From Ophiosphaerella korrae (taxonomy: Eukaryota > Ascomycota > Dothideomycetes > Pleosporales > Phaeosphaeriaceae), in contig JALNQF010000913.1 of the NCBI GenBank assembly GCA_028456385.1, positions 1-11,225 on the forward strand: a stretch of 11,225 bases of DNA. The letters are read 5' to 3'. Made by a program: the position numbers and the translations under genes. Positions within the stretch are counted from its first letter, which is position 1; each line of letters starts with the position of its first letter. Below, in pieces: positions 6,775-11,225 of the stretch. The notes under the pieces are model-generated. The model saw nothing but the letters and a program-made list of their open reading frames with translations. It did not search any database and was not told where the DNA came from.

Positions 6775-9289
6775 GAAAAGCTAAGATCTTTACGAAGCTA
6801 GATATCTAGAACGCCTACTACTAAATTAGAATTAAAGAAGGTAATAAATAGAAAATAGTATTTAGAATATAATAGAGACTATATAAATACTTAGTTATAC
6901 TATTTAGCTTAATAAATATACTAGTAGTATTCTAAGAGAGAATTAATATAGTACTAAGAGAGTACTAAGATATATTTATATTTATATACCTAGATAATAT
7001 CTTTGTATTCTTAGAAATAGAGGAAGAATATATACAATACGTATACAAGGTGCTAGAAAGACTAGTAGAAAATAAATTATTTCTTAAGATAAAAAAATAC
7101 GAATTTTATACAAAGGAAATAGACTTCCTTAGATTTATTATTAAACTAGGAAAGATTAAGATTAACTTAGGAAAAATTAAGTTAATTAATAAATAGCTAA
7201 CACTAAAGAACTTAAAAGAAGTATAATAATTCTATAGACTAGTAAACTTTTATAGAAAGTTAATTATAAGATAGTCTAAAAATATAAAACTAATAATTAG
7301 ACTTATAAAGAAAGATACACTATTTAAATAGATAAAAGAATATAATAAAGTATTTAAAGAGATTAAAAGAAAATTTATAGAAAACCTAGTTATTAGAATA
7401 TATAACCTAGACCTACTAGCAATAGTAAAAATAGAAATATCTAACTTAGATTATAGGATAGTACTAATACAAGAAGATCTAAGGACTAAACAAGAATACT
7501 TAGTTAAATACTTCTCTAAGAAAATAAAGCTAGTAGAGCTTAACTACCTAATCTATAATAAAGAGATACTAGTAATCTACAAAGTATTTAAATAATAGAG
7601 AGTATACTTATAAAGAGTAAAATATATAATAAAGGTCTATATAGACTATAAGAATCTTATAGGATTTATACTAAATAAAGAACTATTATAATAATATATA
7701 AGATAGTAGGAATTTCTATTAATATTTAACTTAGAAATTATATATATAAAAAGGAAAGATAACTAATTTATAGATACTCTTAGTAGAAGACTAGACTTAT
7801 AAGAAGAAGTAAACGTAACTAGTATAGTTCTAGTTAAAAACAAGAAAAGATACTTAGTCTTAAATACACCTAAAATAGCTACAATACTTAAAAGAACAAG
7901 TAGCAAGCTAGATAAATAGTTTAGAAAATAACGTAAGAAGTACTTAAAGAAATAGAGAAGCTAGAAATCTAAGAAGGATTTGTATAAGTATATAAAAGAA
8001 TATATATACTAAGAAAAATCTAAAGAGAATTTATATAACAATTCTATAAACTACTAGTATATAGATACTAAAGAATTAAGAAAATACTAAATAAGCTCTT
8101 AAAAGACTACTATATCCTAAGAGTAAGATAACTAGTAGAAAAGGTACTACAAGATTATATAGAATACTACAAGAATAAGTATAATAGATATATACTATAT
8201 AGTATACTATAACTAGTTAAAGTACTAGAATAGCTCTAAAGAGTAATAATAATAGACTTTATTATAAAGCTACCTAAGTTAAAAGACCTAATATTAAAAG
8301 TAGAGTATAATAGAATACTTATAATAGTAAATAAGCTTATAAAGTATATATACTTTAGACTATATAAAGAGAAAAGTAAGATAGAAGTTACTATATACTA
8401 GGTTCTAGGAACTATAATTAGCTAATATAGTACTCTAGATTAGATTATTATAGATAAAAATATATAATTTATATTAAAACTATAGAAGATAATAATAGTA
8501 TAATTAGGAATATAACACGCTATATTAATAGTATATTATCTATAAATAGATAGATAATTAGAATAAATAAATTAGATAGTAGAGTAGTACTTAAAATACT
8601 ACCTTAATTAGAATTAAAATAATTAGGTATAGCTACTACCTATAGTATAGTTAGTATATAATAGCGTAAAGAATATAGTAATAAGAGTATTACCTTTCTT
8701 TATAAACTATAGACTTAAACCTAATATATATTAAATACTAAGAAATATAGAATCTTAGACTCTAAGAAGAGAAAACTTTATAAATAGAATAAAAGAAATA
8801 TATAATTAACTAAGATAAGATATAGAATTCTTATATAATTAAATAGTAAAGTACTATAATAAGAAATATAAAGAGGGACCCTAATTTAGAAAGAGAGAAA
8901 AAGTATAGTTAGTGTAAAAAAATATTAAGAGTAAAAGACTAAGTCCTAAACTAGACTACGTTAAAATAGGACTATATAAAATTAAGAAAGAAGTTACGCT
9001 AGTTATATTTAAACTAAAGCTACTAAGTAAGATAAAGATATACTTAACTTTCTACGTAGTACTACTTAAGATAGCACTATAAGAAGTAAAACTACTAGTA
9101 TATAAAGTAGACACGTATAGAGAATAAAAAGAATAGGAAGTTAAGAAGATTTTAGTATATTAGTTCTATAATAGTAGAAACTACTACTTAGTAGAATAGA
9201 TAAAAATAGATAAAAAAGGGTAACTATAAGAAGAAATATAGAAACTAGAAAACAACCTTAACTACTTTAAAAAACTAGAGGACTTCTAA
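6775..9289 (+). pseudogene. pol: pol pseudogene of element B (RT, RNase H, integrase, chromodomain)
   Basis: RT: K-I-F-T-K-L-D-I..N-A-Y-Y from about 6783, and the catalytic site reads Y-L-D-N at 6987-6998, so the second Asp is lost by a G-to-A change. RNase H: Y-F-S-K-K near 7504, with the same frame through 7800. A single-base deletion near 7920, seen against the aligned stretch of A, moves integrase into the next frame. Integrase: H-x6-H-x29-C-x2-C ligands at 8045, 8066, 8156 and 8165 are now all Tyr codons. The catalytic D (8255-8257), D (8453-8455) and E (8561-8563) remain, giving D-x65-D-x35-E. The GPY/F site reads G-L-Y at 8969-8977. The chromodomain follows and the frame ends at TAA 9287-9289. 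All other interruptions are TAA/TAG. Confidence 0.92.
9137..9286 (+). other. Chromodomain at the C-terminus of pol, element B
   Basis: The last 50 codons before the stop show the chromodomain pattern most clearly in the window: E-V-K-K-I-L at the start, N-Y-Y-L-V-E followed by TAG (expected Trp) at about 9179-9199, then I-D-K-K-G, and after a further TAG the E-N-N-L-N-Y-F helix to the stop. It is in the same frame as the integrase triad. Confidence 0.82.
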
Positions 9290-9925
9290 AGTTAAAATCC
9301 TCTAGACTACCTTATAGTAAACTAAGAAAACTAGTACTACTAGCGCTAAATAAAGAGGCGTTAAGAACGTCTAACGTAATAGGAGCTAGAATAGCCTAAA
9401 CTATATCCTTAAGATCTATCTTAGCCTCTAAGGCACAAGACTATTTAGATAATTTAGCGTTATTATAAGCTTTTATCTTATAAAGACGCTTAATATAAGA
9501 ATAGAGATCTACTAGCTTATAAAGAGTTAGCTTATACTTAGCCTTAGCCTCTATAAGCTATAATAATAGTATCTCTTAAGCCTAGTTAATAGCTTTCCTT
9601 ATATAACTTAGTAAGAAGAGACTATATAGAAATTAAGTACGTACACTTTATAAGAGAAATACTAGATAGTATATACTTATACTAAATATTAGCTAGAATA
9701 TACTTATTATAGTATTTACTATCTTTTAAAGATATAAGGTAAGTAAGCTTTAATTAAGTATAATAGGCGTAAAAAAATATTTTAACTTTATTATAAGTAA
9801 TATAAGTAATAAGAAAGAGTTTATTATAGTTAGAACGCGAAGATATAGAGAATAATAAAGAACTAGAAATAAATAACAAAACTAGACTAATAACTTTAGG
9901 CCTAGGGTAGAGAAATAAAAACCTA
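9267..9925 (-). pseudogene. Convergent ORF remnant of element B, homologous to 186-875
   Basis: The minus strand here is an aligned, clearly diverged copy of the plus strand at 186-875. The downstream frame ends at TAA 9267-9269, overlapping the pol stop (9287-9289) by 23 bp just as in A and C. The EAKAKYK motif is at 9532-9552 and KAIN at about 9585-9596. A K-I-K-A-Y-N-N-A-K-L helix and an L-E-A-K-I-D-L segment follow, then a Ser-rich tail with F-N-F-R near the end. The upstream half again reads in another frame, and the segment K-I-F-F-Y-A-Y-Y-T there matches the A copy, so that frame may also be real. The 5' end lies within about 20 bp of the 3' LTR, so transcription from the LTR in antisense is possible. 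Product family unknown. Confidence 0.6.
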
Positions 9926-9928
9926 CCT

Positions 9929-9942
9929 AGAGAGAAGAATAG
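9929..9942 (+). other. Polypurine tract of element B
   Basis: The run AGAGAGAAGAATAG ends directly at the TG that begins the 3' LTR at 9943. Thirteen of its 14 bases are purines. It is the expected plus-strand primer site and its position confirms the orientation of B. Confidence 0.75.
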
Positions 9943-10438
9943 TGTTATAGCTATAATAAGAGAAAACTAATTTAAACTAATTAGCCCTACTATAGATAAT
10001 AACAATATATATAATCTATAAGAGAATAAACTAGACTAAAAGACTAACTATAATAGGGACACGTAATAAATTCGTAATTCGCGATCTTAGTAAATATAAA
10101 GTATAAAGCTAAGTACGAAATAAATTTATAATTTATAATCTTAGTAAATATAAAGTATAAAGCTAAGTACGTAATAGATTTATAATTTACAATCTTAGTA
10201 AACACAAAGTATAAAGCTAGCTAAGAAGCCTAGGTATATAGTTAGTAGTAATACGTATTATTAGGATAGTATTAGTAATTTAATTATTAACTACAAGTAA
10301 TAATACTAAGATAGTTGTAAAATATCTTCTATTATTTATAGCCTATTATAGATCGTAATATAAGCTTTTACTATTATCTCTTAATCTACTAATACTTTAT
10401 TAGGTACTAGGAAGTTAACCCTAGTAACTCCTATTACA
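9943..10438 (+). repeat. 3' LTR of element B (496 bp, TG...CA)
   Basis: It begins TGTTATAG after the polypurine tract and ends CTATTACA, keeping both the TG and CA ends that A's LTR has partly lost. The downstream 200 bp match A's LTR in inverted orientation; the upstream part differs and holds three 54-bp tandem repeats. The bases right after it (10439-10443, CTATT) belong to element C and are the candidate target-site duplication. Confidence 0.88.
10064..10225 (+). repeat. Three tandem 54-bp repeats in LTR of B
   Basis: Copies are 10064-10117, 10118-10171 and 10172-10225, all exactly 54 bp. Each carries ATCTTAGTAAA and AAAGTATAAAGCTA. Differences between copies are mostly G/A and C/T, for example CG in copy 1 against TA in copy 2. 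Repeats in this part of an LTR are usually enhancer-like; that role is inferred from position only. Confidence 0.9.
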
Positions 10439-10566
10439 CTATTCTAGCTCCTATCTTATTAAGCGTTCCTATTACCTCTCTATCTATTAGTAGTATTATA
10501 GATTTTCTTAGTTTACTATAAAGTAGTCTAGAAGGTTTTAACTTTAGAACTCCTCTAGTTTCTTAG
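10439..10566 (+). pseudogene. Convergent ORF 3' end of element C
   Basis: The frame I-L-A-P-I starting at 10441 matches A-I-L-A-P-I in the B copy. It continues through a Ser-rich stretch to E-G-F-N-F-R-T-P-L-V-S and stops at TAG 10564-10566. The pol stop on the other strand is at 10544-10546, again a 23-bp tail-to-tail overlap. The upstream part of this ORF was displaced by the insertion of B and should lie left of the window. Confidence 0.65.
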
Positions 10567-11129
10567 AGTAGTTAAAGTTATCTTCTAGTTCTTATATATC
10601 TCTTTATAGTTACTCTCTTTTATCTATACCTATCTATTTTACTAAATAGTAGTTCCTACTATTATAGAACTAGTATACTAAGATTTCTTTAACTTTTTAT
10701 TCTTTTTATTCTTTATACGTATCTACTTTATATACTAGTAGTTCTACGTTTTATAGTACTTATTCTAGTAGTACTACGTATAATATTAAGTATATCTTTA
10801 TCTTGTTTAGTAGCTTTAATTTAAATATAACTAGTATAACTTTTTTTTTAATCTTATATAGTTTTATCTTAACGTAGTCTAGTTTTAAAATTAACTATTT
10901 ACTTTTAATATTTTTTTAAACTAACTATACTTTTTCTCTTTCTCTAAATTAAAGTCTTTTTTTATACTTCTTATTATAGTACTTTACTATATAATTATAA
11001 ACGAATTTAGTATTTTATTTTAATTAATTATATATTTCTTTTATTCTATTTATAAAGTTTTTTCTTTATAAAGTTTAAAATTCTATATTTCTTAGTATCT
11101 AATATATATTAGAGTTAAATCTATAGTTT
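10544..11129 (-). pseudogene. pol C-terminal fragment of element C (integrase tail and chromodomain)
   Basis: Read on the minus strand the fragment covers the integrase C-terminal region and the chromodomain, aligned to the same parts of A and B. The block corresponding to the GPY/F module (about 10860-10890) reads K-L-Y instead of G-P-Y. The stop is at 10544-10546. The integrase catalytic core is not included; it would lie to the right but is cut off at 11129/11130. Confidence 0.8.
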
Positions 11130-11225
11130 TGTAAGGTAGACTTTATATAAGATAACTTAATAAGGTAGTTTTAATAATTAACTAAAAAGAGTAAATAGTA
11201 GATAAAGCTATCTAAGTAAGTACTA
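11130..11225. mobile_element. Possible edge of a fourth inserted element (D), LTR-like
   Basis: Similarity of C to A ends after TCTATAGTTT at 11129. The following 96 bases start TGTAAGGTAG and match nothing else in the window. A TG at the break point is what the outer edge of an LTR would show; AGTTT (11125-11129) would be the candidate target-site copy. Orientation and family cannot be told from 96 bases. An internal rearrangement of C is the alternative. Confidence 0.4.

Larger units (their letters stand above)
6775..10438 (+). mobile_element. Element B: 5'-truncated related retrotransposon interrupted by element A
   Basis: B starts in the middle of RT exactly at the outer edge of A's LTR and ends at 10438 with LTR end TTACA. 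It has RT, RNase H, integrase, chromodomain, convergent ORF, polypurine tract and 3' LTR in the same order as A, in the opposite orientation. Its 5' LTR, gag, protease and the start of RT should lie left of the window, beyond A's 3' LTR. B in turn interrupts element C at 10438/10439. Like A it is heavily RIP-mutated and non-functional. Confidence 0.9.
10439..11129 (-). mobile_element. Element C: fragment of a third related retrotransposon, interrupted by B
   Basis: The segment is homologous to 780-1430 of element A in the same orientation. It begins mid-codon-run of the convergent ORF exactly at the end of B's LTR, and similarity to A stops at about 11129. Only the end of the convergent ORF and the end of pol are inside the window. 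Surviving CpA/TpG sites are fewer here than in A or B (two or three by eye). Confidence 0.85.

Noticed and set aside
1..11225. Mitochondrial DNA or an AT-rich protist genome
   Set aside because: Low GC alone would fit, but selective loss of CpA/TpG with CpG retained, and LTR retrotransposon domains damaged by C-to-T changes, point to RIP in a fungal nuclear genome.
1..11225. CpG methylation decay as the cause of AT richness
   Set aside because: CG dinucleotides remain common (for example GCG and ACG throughout) while CA is nearly gone, the opposite of methyl-CpG deamination.

Overview
This window is a stack of decayed Ty3/gypsy-type LTR retrotransposons in a very AT-rich sequence. It most resembles an AT-rich transposon block in the nuclear genome of a filamentous ascomycete (Pezizomycotina) that has undergone heavy repeat-induced point mutation (RIP). 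CpA/TpG is almost gone on both strands. I found no TGA, TGG, TCA or CCA anywhere, while CpG is still common. Retroelement motifs are damaged in the way C-to-T change predicts: Cys and His codons became Tyr, and Gln and Trp codons became TAG or TAA. I see no intact host gene, tRNA, rRNA or CRISPR array. The species cannot be named from this.

Layout. Element A (minus strand) fills 1-6774. It has a partial 3' LTR (1-172), polypurine tract (173-186), a convergent plus-strand ORF remnant (about 186-875), pol ending in a chromodomain (stop at 853-855), protease, gag with two CCHC knuckles, and a complete 430-bp 5' LTR (6345-6774). Element B (plus strand) runs 6775-10438. Its 5' half is missing, and it starts abruptly inside reverse transcriptase at the outer edge of A's LTR. 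It continues through RNase H, integrase, chromodomain (stop 9287-9289), its own convergent ORF (9267 to about 9925, minus) and a 496-bp 3' LTR (9943-10438) with three 54-bp tandem repeats. Element C (minus strand) occupies 10439-11129. It begins in the middle of its convergent ORF exactly where B's LTR ends, and continues into the pol C-terminus. At 11130 homology to C stops at a TGTAAGG sequence that may be the edge of a fourth element (D).

Reading: A inserted into the RT gene of B, and B inserted into the convergent ORF of C, giving a nested stack of related elements, with C the oldest. The missing halves of B and C should lie to the left of the window.

The most interesting feature is the convergent ORF. 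Three diverged copies carry a plus/minus gene pair in which the opposing frame ends 23 bp inside the 3' end of pol. Its product was probably helical (Lys/Leu/Ala-rich) with a Ser-rich tail. I do not recognise it as a known retrotransposon protein. The mutational record is also unusual: every surviving CpA is preceded by a purine, and in A and B survivors lie mainly on the element's sense strand.
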